Source: Halobaculum halobium (GTDB taxonomy: Archaea > Halobacteriota > Halobacteria > Halobacteriales > Haloferacaceae). From it: a stretch of 64,000 nt of DNA. The notes below the pieces were generated by a model. It was not told the DNA's origin and did not search any database. It saw only the letters and a program-made list of their open reading frames with translations. Numbering within the stretch: position 1 is the first letter of the stretch; each line of letters begins with the position of its first letter. Position numbers and translations under genes: made by a program. Where the stretch lies: positions 1,984,001-2,048,000 of the forward strand of contig NZ_CP126158.1 of assembly GCF_030127145.1 (NCBI RefSeq), written 5' to 3'. Of the stretch, positions 8,601-19,319 are shown in pieces.

Positions 8601-9500
8601 TCAGGCGGTGGCCACCTCGAACGCCGCGACGTGGGTGAGGAGCCGGTCCGTCTCCGCGAGCGCCCGCCTCGATCGCTCGTCGAGGTCGGACACGTCCGCC
8701 TCGACGGGGTCGAGCGCCGACGCCCAGTCTCCGAGCAGGTCGTCGACAACGCGGCGCGCCTCCTGTGGAAGCGGATCGAGGTGCAGCGTCGGTGCGTCGG
8801 TGGCGGTGTCGTCGGTCGGCGTCACGCTCGCGACGTACCACACCTCGTTCGAGAAGAACGCGGCGTCGGTCTGTTGACGCTCGCGCCCCCGGTACACCGT
8901 TCCTTGATACCGGACGTAGCTCCCGACGAACGCTCTGCGCGCCCACGTTCCCAGCGGGGTCTGCGGCTCGACGGTCGCGCGACCGCCCTCGATGGCTTCG
9001 ACCGCGAGCGTTCGGCGATCGTCCGCGAGGTCGTCGACGGCCACGACCTCGGCATCCGTCGGCGGGTCCTCGACTGCCGTCGCACCGAGGAGCCACTCGT
9101 ACAGCAACCCGCCGTCGATGTCGAGCGCGTACGCCCCGTCTTCGATCTCGGTGCTCGCGAGGTAGACGGTCTGTTCGCCCGACACGAGCGGCGGCCGTCC
9201 GGTCAGGAGAATCGAGTCCGTTGTCCGGACCAGCCCGTCAGTCGCGGCGCCGCCTTCGAGGAGCCGAGCGAGCGGACGCGGGTGAACCCGGATCGGGCGG
9301 TCGGTCGGAAGTCCGTCGGCCGCAGCGAGACGGAGGGTGTCGACGTCGGAGGCATCGTCGCCCGAGTCGGCGCTCGGATCGGGGTCGGTCGCATCGGTCG
9401 CCGAGCCGTCCGTCGAGTCGGTCGGTCCGTCTCCGAGACAGCCCGCGACGGCGGACGCACCGAGCGCGGCGAGGAGGGATCTGCGTCGCGTGGGACCCAT
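8601..9500 (-). CDS. Tat-exported lipoprotein of unknown function
   Basis: The 299-residue protein begins MGPTRRRSLLAALGASAVAG followed by Cys, a twin-arginine signal with a lipobox (AGC). An Asp/Ser/Thr-rich linker of about 30 residues comes next, typical of haloarchaeal surface lipoproteins. The mature part has alternating strands, including QTVYLASTEIEDGAYALDID and SNEVWYVASVTP, with no domain I recognise. It is convergent with the TIGR04206-like gene. The cell-surface location is well supported and the role is unknown. Confidence 0.65.
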   Translation of the reverse strand: MGPTRRRSLLAALGASAVAGCLGDGPTDSTDGSATDATDPDPSADSGDDASDVDTLRLAAADGLPTDRPIRVHPRPLARLLEGGAATDGLVRTTDSILLTGRPPLVSGEQTVYLASTEIEDGAYALDIDGGLLYEWLLGATAVEDPPTDAEVVAVDDLADDRRTLAVEAIEGGRATVEPQTPLGTWARRAFVGSYVRYQGTVYRGRERQQTDAAFFSNEVWYVASVTPTDDTATDAPTLHLDPLPQEARRVVDDLLGDWASALDPVEADVSDLDERSRRALAETDRLLTHVAAFEVATA

Positions 9501-9560
9501 ACCTCCCGTGTCTCGGATCCGTCGAGATGTGCTTTGTGGGGGCTCTGGGCTTCGACCGGC

Positions 9561-10061
9561 TCACGGACTCGGCGAGTCGTCGTCGGCCGCGACGCGTCGG
9601 ACGTCCTCGTGATACTGGTCGTGTCGCCACACGTCCCAGATCAGGTCGGTGAGTACGTGCACGTACAGGACGACCGCCATCGCGAGCGCGGCCGCGGTCG
9701 CCGTCACTTCGAAGCCGGCAGCAGCGAGCGCGTCGCCGCCGACCCACGCCCCGGCCACCCCGATCGGGGCGAGCACGGCGTGGCTGAGGAGTCGGTGGAG
9801 CGGCCACAGGTCGCCCGGGTCGAACAGCTCCGACTGGTCGAGCACGGCCGCGTGGGGGTTGGCGATCGCCCGGCGTGCGTTGGCCCAGTCGCCGCGGACG
9901 AGCCGCGCCATCAGAAAGTGGTCGAGGTCGATCGCGACGCCCGCGGCGGTGAGCGCTGCCCACACGACGGCCGCGACGGCGGGCGTCGCGCCGAGCGGCA
10001 ACGCGAGAACCAGCCCGGCGGCGACGGCCGCAGAGACCGCTGCGTGGTGTCGGGAGTACAT
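9561..10061 (-). CDS. Putative membrane-bound metal-dependent hydrolase
   Basis: The 166-residue protein begins MYSRHHAAVSAAVAAGLVLA and has about four hydrophobic helices. Conserved-looking polar residues sit inside them: AIDLDHFLM, HRLLSHAVLAP and VLYVHVLTDLIWDVW. The D-x-D-H and H-x4-H spacing resembles the YdjM/LexA-binding inner-membrane hydrolase group. ATG 10061 is the first plausible start; the much longer open frame upstream is antisense to the next gene. Enzymatic activity is inferred only from the His/Asp pattern. Confidence 0.55.
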   Translation of the reverse strand: MYSRHHAAVSAAVAAGLVLALPLGATPAVAAVVWAALTAAGVAIDLDHFLMARLVRGDWANARRAIANPHAAVLDQSELFDPGDLWPLHRLLSHAVLAPIGVAGAWVGGDALAAAGFEVTATAAALAMAVVLYVHVLTDLIWDVWRHDQYHEDVRRVAADDDSPSP

Positions 10062-10205
10062 GGCGGATGCCGACGTGGTGGAACCACAAAACCCCACGCA
10101 ACCGCTCCCGGTACGCGCGTGGCGCCGGGTGTGCACTGCGTGAGAATCAGTCGTGACATTCGGCGCCGAAGCGTTATGACCGCCCGGCAGGCTCCCTACG
10201 ATCGA

Positions 10206-11288
10206 ATGGAGTCCGACGCGCTCGTGTGTTTTCAGCAGACTCGTCGGGGGACCGGCGAGCGGTGGTACAAGGTGTACCGCGTCGGCGTCGACTCCCCAGA
10301 TGGCTTCGCCGACCGCATGGGGGAGTACGTCCGTCGAACGCACTTCGACGGACCGGTCACGGCGCCTCACTGGTTCGACACCTCGAACGGCCCCACGATG
10401 AAGTGCCGCCTCGCGGAGTTGGGCGAGAACCTCGTCCCGTTTTCGACGCCCGACGTGTACGTCGTCACCCACAAGCAGGTCCGCCCGCTGTTGGTCGTCC
10501 CCATGGCGATCGAGATCGTGCCCGTCCTCGCGGCGGGACTTCGAACCCGCGAGTACGACGCCGCCGACTGCGACACCGACGGCGACGACCCGTCGCTCGC
10601 GCCCGACGCGGACGCGACGCCGACGCGTGTCGTTGACGCCGACTCGTTCGACCCGCCACTCTCCGGGGAAGCATCGGCCGGCGGTCGGATCGAGTGGTTC
10701 CACCTGTTCGCGTTGCAGGCCGCCTACCGGCTTGCGGTCGGCCCCCGGACCGGCGTAGTCGAGACGGGCGGTGACCACCCGACGATGCGCGTCCGCGACG
10801 GCGACGGGGTGTTGTGTTTGGATCTCCTCGACACCGGCGCGCTCAAGCGCATCGACCGCGACCTGCTGTTCCTCGACTACGCGCCCGACGAGGACGCCGA
10901 GCGATCGCTGGACGAGTCACTCACGCTGGCGCTGCGCGACACCGCGCGGCTCCGCTGGCGGTACGCGAGCCACCTCTGGCACGTGCGCCACGGCGAGACC
11001 GACGAGCGGTTCGCGTCGACCGCGCGCAACAAAGCTGAACCGGAGTACGCAGACGAACTGGCGGCGACACGCGGAGACTTCCTCGAGGCGCTCTCGGCGG
11101 AGTACAGCGACTCGCTGACGCCGTTCTCGACCGGCGTCGCCGGCGCGGCGCTCCGGTACGAGACGGGCACGCGCGCGGACACCTTCTCGCTCACCGAGAC
11201 GCCGTCGTTCACCCACGACTCGGCCGCCGAGGTCATGGGCCGGGTCGATCCGGGGTACGTCCCGGAAAAACGAAAGAAGCGGTTCTGA
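10206..11288 (+). CDS. Conserved haloarchaeal protein of unknown function
   Basis: The 360-residue protein has no signal peptide or transmembrane helix. It begins MESDALVCFQQTRRGTGERW, has an internal acidic linker near residues 120-150 (YDAADCDTDGDDPS) and a predicted alpha-rich C-terminal half ending PGYVPEKRKKRF. I do not recognise the family. ATG 10206 is preferred; an in-frame ATG at 10176 would add MTARQAPYDR. The composition is that of a typical cytosolic halophilic protein. Confidence 0.6.
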   Translation: MESDALVCFQQTRRGTGERWYKVYRVGVDSPDGFADRMGEYVRRTHFDGPVTAPHWFDTSNGPTMKCRLAELGENLVPFSTPDVYVVTHKQVRPLLVVPMAIEIVPVLAAGLRTREYDAADCDTDGDDPSLAPDADATPTRVVDADSFDPPLSGEASAGGRIEWFHLFALQAAYRLAVGPRTGVVETGGDHPTMRVRDGDGVLCLDLLDTGALKRIDRDLLFLDYAPDEDAERSLDESLTLALRDTARLRWRYASHLWHVRHGETDERFASTARNKAEPEYADELAATRGDFLEALSAEYSDSLTPFSTGVAGAALRYETGTRADTFSLTETPSFTHDSAAEVMGRVDPGYVPEKRKKRF

Positions 11289-11427
11289 GGGATTCACGCC
11301 GGGATTCAGGGGACGCTTGAGGAGTCTTCAGATCGTCTTTGTCGGTTTTCAGCACGTCCAATACTACCTGATAAGGCACTGATATCCGCGGTATGAGCAG
11401 TCGATCCGTTCGCCTGCGTGGTTCCGA

Positions 11428-14400
11428 ATGAAGCGGCGGAAGCGTATTGCTGTCCTCCTGATGGCCGCCGCAGTAGTCACGGCGGGTATCCCGTTAACCG
11501 GTGCGTTCACGAGCGTCTCCGCGGAACGTTCCGTCTCTGTGGCGGTCGCGGACGACGACGAGGCGTTCCTGTCGTTGGAACCGTCGGACGGCTCCAACGG
11601 TGTGTACGCGGCACAAACTGACGGAACGCTGGAGCTCCGGTTCGACGGAACTGGGACACTCGCGTCGGGCCTCAATCCGGACGCAACGACGTATGTTGAT
11701 GGCGTGTTCGTAGTCACGAACCGTGGAACGAACGACGTGACTCTCACGATCGACGACCCGGCTGAGGGGCTCGCGTTCTATGCGACGTACAATGGGACAC
11801 AGCACCGACTCGACGGTCCCGACGCAGAGGGTGTCCCTGTCGGGGTCGGCGAGACAGCGAACGTCTCGATCGAACTTGACACGTCGAACGAGAGTGCGAT
11901 CGAGGCTGTCGACGAGATCACGATCGCCGCGAACGCGTCAGCCGACGTCGGGGAAGGCGGATCGGATGACGGCGACACGGATCCAGGTGGAGGTGCGGAC
12001 GAAGATACGCCGCAGACGCGAGTCTCTGGGGATGAACTTCGTCTGACCGGTTCGGCGACAGCCGGCCAGTCACTGACCCTCGATCTTAGTCAGCTCTCCG
12101 ACACCGACCAAGACGATATCCGAGTCGACTCGCTTGAGATCAACTATACCAACGAGACGATAATCGAGACGACTGTTGACGCCGTCGACGGATCGAACAC
12201 CAACTCGTCGACGGATCGGACCGCACCGGGTAACCGCACCGCTCCTACAAATGCCTCGGTGCTCACCTATCTGAACGTTTCCCACCCCGAGACCGCTGAC
12301 GACTCGATAGGCGACGCGACGTTCCAGTTCGTGCTTCCACACGGGCCACAGCGGACGCCGACGGCCGTCGACCTCCTCCGGTATAACGAGCAGAACGACA
12401 CGTGGGAGACGACGTCGACACGGATCTCGTTCGTCGCGAACACCAGCGATGGATACGTCTACGAGGCACGAACGGAGTCACTCTCGTTGTTTGCTGTCGT
12501 GGAGGTGATCCGTGGGGAGGTGATCGAAATCGACGGAACGGCACAGCCGGTCGACGCGGCGCTCATAACGGATCCAAGTGCCTCCTTCCCGACGACTGCG
12601 TATGACACGTACCACGACGAGGCGTTCAACGCCAGCTACTGGAACGCCGAGGCGACGAGTGATGCAGACGACGCGGCCGCGGTGATCCGCGAGAGACTCC
12701 GGATCGATCTGAAGCAGGCGGCGAAGGACAGTGTAATCTCGAAAATCGTCTCGTACGCCGACGGTGTGCTCAAGACTGCCATCGGGTTCAGCGGTATTGG
12801 CACGCTGCTAACGGTGCTTGATATCACGCTATCCTCGAGCGAGTTTGTCGGGTCGCTCGGTCCGGCGATTCAAAAGCAGGCAGTCGCCATCCACGTTGAT
12901 CCGGGAGAGCAGTCGCACGATGAACTCCGAGCGAACCTCCGTGCCCTTGAGGAGAACTCCGCGGCTCTGAAGAACGCGACCGCCGAGGGCGACACGGCCG
13001 AACGCCGTGCGTTGCTCCGAGAGCGCGAGACGCTCCTCCGTGAGACGTATCAGCTGCTGCCCCGGTACACGAACGATGTCCACGAGGACGTCGTCGGGAA
13101 CGCCGCAGGCATGGAGGACCCACAGTCGTACAAGCTGATCCGCTCGAATACGGAATCGCTGCGCGTCCTGTTGAAAGAGGACTACAGGGAGACGACGAAA
13201 CAGCTGTACGGTGCGCCGAAGCGCTCACTCGCGTACGACACGTCGATGCCGACGCACGGCTGGGTCGCCTTCGGGAACGCGGAGGTGTACGACACGATGG
13301 ACCACGGCAACGACTACGTCGTGGTGGCGGTTGACGCAAGCCAGGCAGTCGAGGCTGATGCCGACGTGAGCATCTCGGTTACGGGTGCGGACGCATCCGA
13401 ACTGGATACCGCGCTCGTCTCCGACCGACCGGACGATCCGCGGACGGTCACCGGGCGCTCGCTCGGGCCCGACGGCACTGCAGTCGTTGATGACCCCGAA
13501 GAGACGATGTACCTGGTCGTTCGTCCAGGCGGGACGAGCGGTCCTGTCCGTATCCAGGCCGACGCAGGGTCGACACCTATTCGAATGTCGGTCGCAGAGC
13601 GGGCCGGCCCGGACATCCAGCGACCACACGCCGACCTCGTGTCCGGTCCCGATCCGGTGACGCTGCGTGACGGCGACGTCGTCTATCCGACGAACGACTC
13701 GGACACGGACCTTGTGTGGCGCCTGTGGGACGACAAGACCGAGACAACTGCGATCGATTACCGACTTCGCGTCGATGACGGTGACGGCTTCGACACGTGG
13801 ACCGCGTGGCAGGGCGCGCCCGCTGACGGTCGCGTCAGTCCGGACCTGACGTACGACGACGGACTTACGCGCGTCCAGTTGCAGGTCCGCGACGGCGCCG
13901 GTCGTACGACCGTCCGCAACGCGGACGTGGTCATGACCGCGGGGGTGCCTCAGACTGCGCTTGCGGCGCCCGACGCCGCCAACCCCGAATCGGGCGAGGT
14001 GTTCGTCCGGGTGCTCCCCGAGCGGCGAATGGAACGTATCGACGTCCAGTATCGTCCGGTCGGCAACGACACATGGCGTGATCTGCGGACGGTGACCGAC
14101 ACCGCGGGCTTCGAGAGCGTGATGGCTCCGCCCGAGGGCAAGGTCGTGATACGCGCCCGCGCGGCGAACCTTGCGGGCGAGACGGGCGAGTGGGCCACCG
14201 AGAAGCTCACGTACGACCCCACTGACCCGCCCGATACGACGCCTCCGGAGGTCGATCTTGAGCAGGCGCCCGACCGTCGTCTGACCCTCGTCGACGGCGA
14301 GCGCGTCGAACGGCGCGTCGTCTCCGCGGAGACGGCGACGGTTCGGTGGTCGGCCACCGACGACGAGACGCTTGTTTCCGACCTCGAGTACCGTGTCCGG

Positions 14401-17400
14401 GTTGATAATGAGTCGTGGTCCGAGTGGAGGACGTCCAGTGGAGAGTGGTTCGGTGCTGATCCGACCGTCTCGACTGACGGGACAACAGTTCACATAGAGG
14501 TACGTGACGCCGCGGGCAACGTTGCGAGACGGTCGGTGTCGATACTACGTGACACATCCGACCCGACCGTCGACGTGACTGCAACGAGCGACATCACCGG
14601 TGCGGTCGTGAACCCGAGCGCCGATGAGCCGCTCGAGTCAGTCCAGCTTCAGTACCGTCCCGCTGGCGAGACAGAGTGGCGCGAGTGGGACACGATCGGG
14701 TCGACAGATACCACCGCAGTCGACCTTGATTCGATCGGCAGCTTCGAACTGCGCGCTCGTGGCGTCGACACCGCGGGCAACGTCGGCCCGTGGACGGAGC
14801 CCGTCGCGTTCGACAGTCTCCCAGCCGAGCGGTCAGACTCGATCTCGGACGGATCGCGGTCAGTGGCTGGTGGGAACACTACCGAGTACGACTACCCGAA
14901 CGCCTCCAAGGTCGGAGCGGATGCCGCACGCGGGTATCTCATGTACAACGCGCTCGTCGACGAGATCGACGGAGAGCTCCTGCTCGACGTATACATGGTG
15001 TCTCGCGACGGCAATGAGGTTCCCATCTCGTCGATCGAGTTGACTGAGGAGCGTAACCAGACGGTCGTCGCCGATCTTCCCGGTAACCTCACCGACGCCG
15101 ACCGCCTCAGAGTTGAAGTCAGCGGCAACGGAACGGTCGTCCTCTCGAGTCTCCGTGCGATCGGCTCGGAGCCAACGGTCCCGCCAGTGTCGGCATCGCC
15201 GATGAACGCCACGGTCGGGCAGACCGTGATCGTGTCGACCGACGGAGAGGTGGACGAGGAGTACATTCAGGCGTACGAGTGGGATCTCAACGGCGACGAC
15301 GAGTTCGAGCGGACAACCGACGCGCCGACGACTGACGTCGCGTACGACGACTCCGGCACTCGAACGATCACGCTCCGCGTCACGGACGTGTTCGGCGCCA
15401 GCGCGAGCGAGACGGCGACGGTCCGCGTGAACGCACCGCCGCGCGCCGAGGTGACGGGCGAAAGAACGGTGCTGACCGGCGAACTGGCGACACTCAACGC
15501 TGGCGACAGCGTCGATCCCGACGGCGAAGTTGAGTCGGTCGCATGGGACACCGACGGCGACGGGACGACAGAGGCGACTGGCTGGACCACCCCAGTCTCG
15601 TACGCAGATGACGGTGAGTACCCAGTGTCGGTGACAGTGACCGACGACGACGGGGATCAGGACACCACGACGACGAACGTTACGGTCCGCAACCGGCCAC
15701 CGACCGCTAATGCGGCGGCCAATCAAACGACTCCACTCGTCGGCGAGTCAGTTGCCTTCGACGCGACTGGAAGTTCTGATCCAGACGGCCAGGTTACCAC
15801 CTCCGAGTGGGACGTTGACGGCGACGGAACGTTTGAGCGGACGGGCGAGACCATCGCGACATCGTTCACCGAGCCTGGAAACCGAACCGTCACTGTGCGC
15901 GTGACTGACGACGACGGGGTGACCGACGAGACGACGGTCACTGTCCATGTCAACGCCCCGCCGGAGGCGGCGCTGAACGCCACATCACCGGTCTATACCG
16001 ACGAAGAGGTCGATCTCGATGCGACCGAGAGCGCCGATCCGGACGGCACGATCGTCGGCTACGGCTGGACAGTTGATGGACCTACCCCAGCACCTGATGG
16101 TGGCGCGAGCGGGACGGTGACCTTCAGTGACGACGGGGAATACCCGGTGTCGGTGATTGTCACGGACGACGATGGGGCCAGTGACACTGTGATGGCGAAC
16201 GTGACAGTGTTGAATCGACCGCCGAACGTCAAAGGAACAGTTACGACTGATGTACCGGTCGTCGGCGAGTCGGTCGCCTTTGATGCGTCCGAGAGCAGCG
16301 ATCCGGACGGGACAGTCGTTGCCTCCGAGTGGGACGTCGACGGTGACGGTACCGCTGAGAAGAACGGCTCGACTGTCTCTGCCGCCTACGAGGCGTACGG
16401 AACGAAGACTGCGACGGTCGCCGTGACTGATGACGACGGCGCGACAAACGAAACGACCGTCAGCTTCTACGTGAACGCGCCGCCTGAGCCCGCGATCGAC
16501 GCCGATACTCCCGTCTACACGGACGAACCGATCACGCTCGATGCCGGTGACAGTATCGATCCCGACGGCGACGTCGTCGCCTACCTGTGGGACACCGACG
16601 CCGACGGGGCAGTCGACGCGAACGGTCAGACCACGTCGGTCTCGTACCCCGACGACGGTACCTACGAGGTCACACTGACCGTCGAGGACAACAACGGCAC
16701 CACCCGAACAGCGACGGGGAACGTGACGGTGCTGAACCGACCGCCCCAGGCGGTCGCGGCGGCCAATGAGAGTGACCCGACCGTTAGATCGGTCATGCGC
16801 TTCGACGCCGCAGACAGCGTCGATCCTGACGGCGAGGTCGAGGCTTACGAGTGGGACCTCGACGGTGATGGTTCGTTCGAACGAATGGGTGAGGCCGTCA
16901 CGACGTCGTTCGCCGAGTCCGGCAACCAGACTGTCACCGTCCGCGTGACCGACGACGACGGTGCGACGAACCGGACGAACGTAACCGTGGATGTGAACGC
17001 GCCGCCCGAGCCGGCGGTGGATCTCCCCTCCTCGGTGCTGACCGGCGAGGAACTCACGCTGAACGCCAGCGAGAGCGCCGACCCCGACGGCGAGATAGTT
17101 GCGTACGAATGGGATCTCGGCGGGACTGCGGTCCAGACCGGCGAGACCGTCTCCCGAGAGTACGCCGACGACGGCACCTACGCGGTCACACTCACCGTCA
17201 CGGACGACGACGGTGCGAGCGCGTCGCTCACGCGCAACGTGACCGTCGAGAACCGGCCGCCGGAGCTGTGGCTCACCCGTGTTTCGCCCGACACGACACC
17301 GGTTGAAACGTACGAGACCGTGGAGTACACCGTCGACGCGCTCGACGACGACGGGACCGCGGGGAACACCTCGATCACGTTCACGTCGCCGACGAACCGC

Positions 17401-19164
17401 ACGCGGACCGTCCTCGCCGACGGGACTACCACCGTCCGATTCAACGAGAGCGGCAACTGGACGGTCGTGGCGACGGTCTTCGACGACGACGGCGCGACGA
17501 CGACTGTGAACCGGACGCTACCGGTGAACGCGCCGCCGGACGCGGGGATCGACGCGCGCACGGAGGTCGTCGCAGGCGAGTCGGTGACGCTGTCGGCCGA
17601 CGCGGTCGACACTGACGGTACCGTCCGAGAGTACACGTGGCTCGTCGGCAACGACAGCTATACTGGGCAGAACGTGACGGTCACACTGTCCGAGGCGGGC
17701 GACGTTCGTGTTGATCTCTTCGTTGAGGACGACGACGGCGCTGTGACCGAGGTGAACCGAACGATCGAGGTCGAACCGGCCTACGATCTCTCCCTCGAGG
17801 TCGAACCGCTCTTCGGGGGACGGGTGCTCTCCGCCAGTTCGTATCCGGACTACCGCTACGACGACGAGAACGTCTCCTTCGAGTGGGATCTCGACGGCGA
17901 CGGACGCTTCGAGACCGCCGGTGGATATGTCCACGACCGGATCGTCAACGAGTCGGGAACCTACGAGGTCGCAGTCCGCGTGAGCGGGCCGGAGATCCCG
18001 ACGACCACGGAGACGGAGACAGTGTCCGTCGACTCGGTCGACACGAACGTGACGATCGACTGGCGGCGCGACGTCGGTATCGGCGAGACGGTCACCGTGA
18101 CTAACGACCGGGTGATCGTCTCCGGCGGTGAGGAGCAAGCTCCCGAAGGCGAGGACGAGGGTGGATCGACGATCCGTGCGCTCTCGCGGTCGAACGGCTC
18201 GACCATCTGGGAGGCGACGCTCCCGTTCGGCGCATACGAGACGATCGTTCGCGACGGAGCAGTGTACGCCGTGGGCGAGGGCGTCGCGCGGGTGGACGTC
18301 GACACCGGCGCCGTCGACTGGACGTGGAGCGGCGATGGCTATGTCGACGCGACGGTCGCCGGGGAGTCAGTGTACGTCACCGACGACCGGAGGGCGGTGG
18401 CACTGGCTATCGACGACGGACTTGAGCGGTGGAACCGTACCGCGGACGCCCCGGTCTACGAGCAGGTCGTCGGTGCGGACGTGATCGCGACGTACGGGCA
18501 GACGTACAACGAGACGTCGAACCGCCTGGTCTCGTCGCTCGTCGTCCGCGACCGTGACACCGGGACGATTCTCTGGTCGCTGACCCGCGAGGGGGCGCCC
18601 TCGCTCGCGGGCGTCGTCGACGGTCGTGTCCTCGTCTCGACGGACGGTAACCTCACCGCGCGCGACGCCGGGGACGGCGAGGAGCTGTGGACGCGCCGAC
18701 TCCCCGACGCCGCCGAGTATTCGTACATTTCGGACGTTCGGATCGAGGGGGACACGATCTACGCGATGGCCGAACAGTACCCGAACCGGTCGGTGACCGC
18801 ACTACGCTCGAACGGCACTCGGGTGTGGTCGACGCGGGTCCGCGACGACGCCGAGTTCCGCGTCGGCCCGGAGCACGTCGTCGTCGCGGCCGAGGGAGGC
18901 GTCACCGCCTACGACCGGACCGACGGCTCGGTCGTGTGGAACCGTAGCCTGTCGATCGACTATCCCAACGTCGTCCGGATCGTTGACGGTCGAGTCCTCG
19001 TTGAGTCCGACGGGATCGGAACGGTCCTTGACGCAGAGACCGGCGAGACCCGGTGGCGTGGCGCGACCGACTACGCCCTTTACGGCGCCGGCTATCGCGA
19101 CGGGACGCTGTACGTCGGCACCGGTGCGGGCGTGTACGCCGTCTCCGTCGAGGACGATCGGTAG
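11428..19164 (+). CDS. Giant secreted PKD-repeat protein with C-terminal PQQ-type beta-propeller
   Basis: The 2578-residue exported protein has a Sec-type signal (MKRRKRIAVLLMAAAVVTAG) and an N-terminal region resembling haloarchaeal DUF1102-type surface precursors. A helical stretch at about residues 470-590 is followed by several Ig-like repeats with WSEW and DxAGN motifs. Ten to eleven PKD domains run from about 15181 to 18050 (EWDxDGDG and VTDDDG signatures). A PQQ/Kelch-like propeller of W-containing blades (18060-19164) ends the chain. The PKD linkers alternate NAPP and NRPP, so the unit of duplication is a domain pair. I see no PGF-CTERM and no terminal helix, so it is secreted or held non-covalently. 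N-x-S/T sequons are abundant. An adhesive or surface role is inferred. Confidence 0.8.
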   Translation: MKRRKRIAVLLMAAAVVTAGIPLTGAFTSVSAERSVSVAVADDDEAFLSLEPSDGSNGVYAAQTDGTLELRFDGTGTLASGLNPDATTYVDGVFVVTNRGTNDVTLTIDDPAEGLAFYATYNGTQHRLDGPDAEGVPVGVGETANVSIELDTSNESAIEAVDEITIAANASADVGEGGSDDGDTDPGGGADEDTPQTRVSGDELRLTGSATAGQSLTLDLSQLSDTDQDDIRVDSLEINYTNETIIETTVDAVDGSNTNSSTDRTAPGNRTAPTNASVLTYLNVSHPETADDSIGDATFQFVLPHGPQRTPTAVDLLRYNEQNDTWETTSTRISFVANTSDGYVYEARTESLSLFAVVEVIRGEVIEIDGTAQPVDAALITDPSASFPTTAYDTYHDEAFNASYWNAEATSDADDAAAVIRERLRIDLKQAAKDSVISKIVSYADGVLKTAIGFSGIGTLLTVLDITLSSSEFVGSLGPAIQKQAVAIHVDPGEQSHDELRANLRALEENSAALKNATAEGDTAERRALLRERETLLRETYQLLPRYTNDVHEDVVGNAAGMEDPQSYKLIRSNTESLRVLLKEDYRETTKQLYGAPKRSLAYDTSMPTHGWVAFGNAEVYDTMDHGNDYVVVAVDASQAVEADADVSISVTGADASELDTALVSDRPDDPRTVTGRSLGPDGTAVVDDPEETMYLVVRPGGTSGPVRIQADAGSTPIRMSVAERAGPDIQRPHADLVSGPDPVTLRDGDVVYPTNDSDTDLVWRLWDDKTETTAIDYRLRVDDGDGFDTWTAWQGAPADGRVSPDLTYDDGLTRVQLQVRDGAGRTTVRNADVVMTAGVPQTALAAPDAANPESGEVFVRVLPERRMERIDVQYRPVGNDTWRDLRTVTDTAGFESVMAPPEGKVVIRARAANLAGETGEWATEKLTYDPTDPPDTTPPEVDLEQAPDRRLTLVDGERVERRVVSAETATVRWSATDDETLVSDLEYRVRVDNESWSEWRTSSGEWFGADPTVSTDGTTVHIEVRDAAGNVARRSVSILRDTSDPTVDVTATSDITGAVVNPSADEPLESVQLQYRPAGETEWREWDTIGSTDTTAVDLDSIGSFELRARGVDTAGNVGPWTEPVAFDSLPAERSDSISDGSRSVAGGNTTEYDYPNASKVGADAARGYLMYNALVDEIDGELLLDVYMVSRDGNEVPISSIELTEERNQTVVADLPGNLTDADRLRVEVSGNGTVVLSSLRAIGSEPTVPPVSASPMNATVGQTVIVSTDGEVDEEYIQAYEWDLNGDDEFERTTDAPTTDVAYDDSGTRTITLRVTDVFGASASETATVRVNAPPRAEVTGERTVLTGELATLNAGDSVDPDGEVESVAWDTDGDGTTEATGWTTPVSYADDGEYPVSVTVTDDDGDQDTTTTNVTVRNRPPTANAAANQTTPLVGESVAFDATGSSDPDGQVTTSEWDVDGDGTFERTGETIATSFTEPGNRTVTVRVTDDDGVTDETTVTVHVNAPPEAALNATSPVYTDEEVDLDATESADPDGTIVGYGWTVDGPTPAPDGGASGTVTFSDDGEYPVSVIVTDDDGASDTVMANVTVLNRPPNVKGTVTTDVPVVGESVAFDASESSDPDGTVVASEWDVDGDGTAEKNGSTVSAAYEAYGTKTATVAVTDDDGATNETTVSFYVNAPPEPAIDADTPVYTDEPITLDAGDSIDPDGDVVAYLWDTDADGAVDANGQTTSVSYPDDGTYEVTLTVEDNNGTTRTATGNVTVLNRPPQAVAAANESDPTVRSVMRFDAADSVDPDGEVEAYEWDLDGDGSFERMGEAVTTSFAESGNQTVTVRVTDDDGATNRTNVTVDVNAPPEPAVDLPSSVLTGEELTLNASESADPDGEIVAYEWDLGGTAVQTGETVSREYADDGTYAVTLTVTDDDGASASLTRNVTVENRPPELWLTRVSPDTTPVETYETVEYTVDALDDDGTAGNTSITFTSPTNRTRTVLADGTTTVRFNESGNWTVVATVFDDDGATTTVNRTLPVNAPPDAGIDARTEVVAGESVTLSADAVDTDGTVREYTWLVGNDSYTGQNVTVTLSEAGDVRVDLFVEDDDGAVTEVNRTIEVEPAYDLSLEVEPLFGGRVLSASSYPDYRYDDENVSFEWDLDGDGRFETAGGYVHDRIVNESGTYEVAVRVSGPEIPTTTETETVSVDSVDTNVTIDWRRDVGIGETVTVTNDRVIVSGGEEQAPEGEDEGGSTIRALSRSNGSTIWEATLPFGAYETIVRDGAVYAVGEGVARVDVDTGAVDWTWSGDGYVDATVAGESVYVTDDRRAVALAIDDGLERWNRTADAPVYEQVVGADVIATYGQTYNETSNRLVSSLVVRDRDTGTILWSLTREGAPSLAGVVDGRVLVSTDGNLTARDAGDGEELWTRRLPDAAEYSYISDVRIEGDTIYAMAEQYPNRSVTALRSNGTRVWSTRVRDDAEFRVGPEHVVVAAEGGVTAYDRTDGSVVWNRSLSIDYPNVVRIVDGRVLVESDGIGTVLDAETGETRWRGATDYALYGAGYRDGTLYVGTGAGVYAVSVEDDR

Positions 19165-19319
19165 ACGACCGTCGCCTTACCGGGCTCGCACCGCCGACCG
19201 TTCCCGAATCGCCCGACGGGATCGTGTCGTTCCGCTCCGATCTGATTCGATCGATTCGAACGCCCGATTCGGATTCCCCGTCCGGTATGCTTTTCGAGCG
19301 CGCGGCCGGTGTATCGTGT

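Noticed and set aside
8520-10205. Long N-terminal extension of the 10206-11288 gene (922-codon frame)
   Set aside because: The first 560 codons are antisense to the lipoprotein and hydrolase-like genes and have an Arg-rich shadow composition.
10062-10778. Upstream extension of the hydrolase-like gene (405-codon frame)
   Set aside because: Antisense to the 10206-11288 gene; the protein-like part begins at ATG 10061.
13225-14493. 422-codon minus-strand frame
   Set aside because: Shadow of the giant PKD gene, with no recognisable motif.
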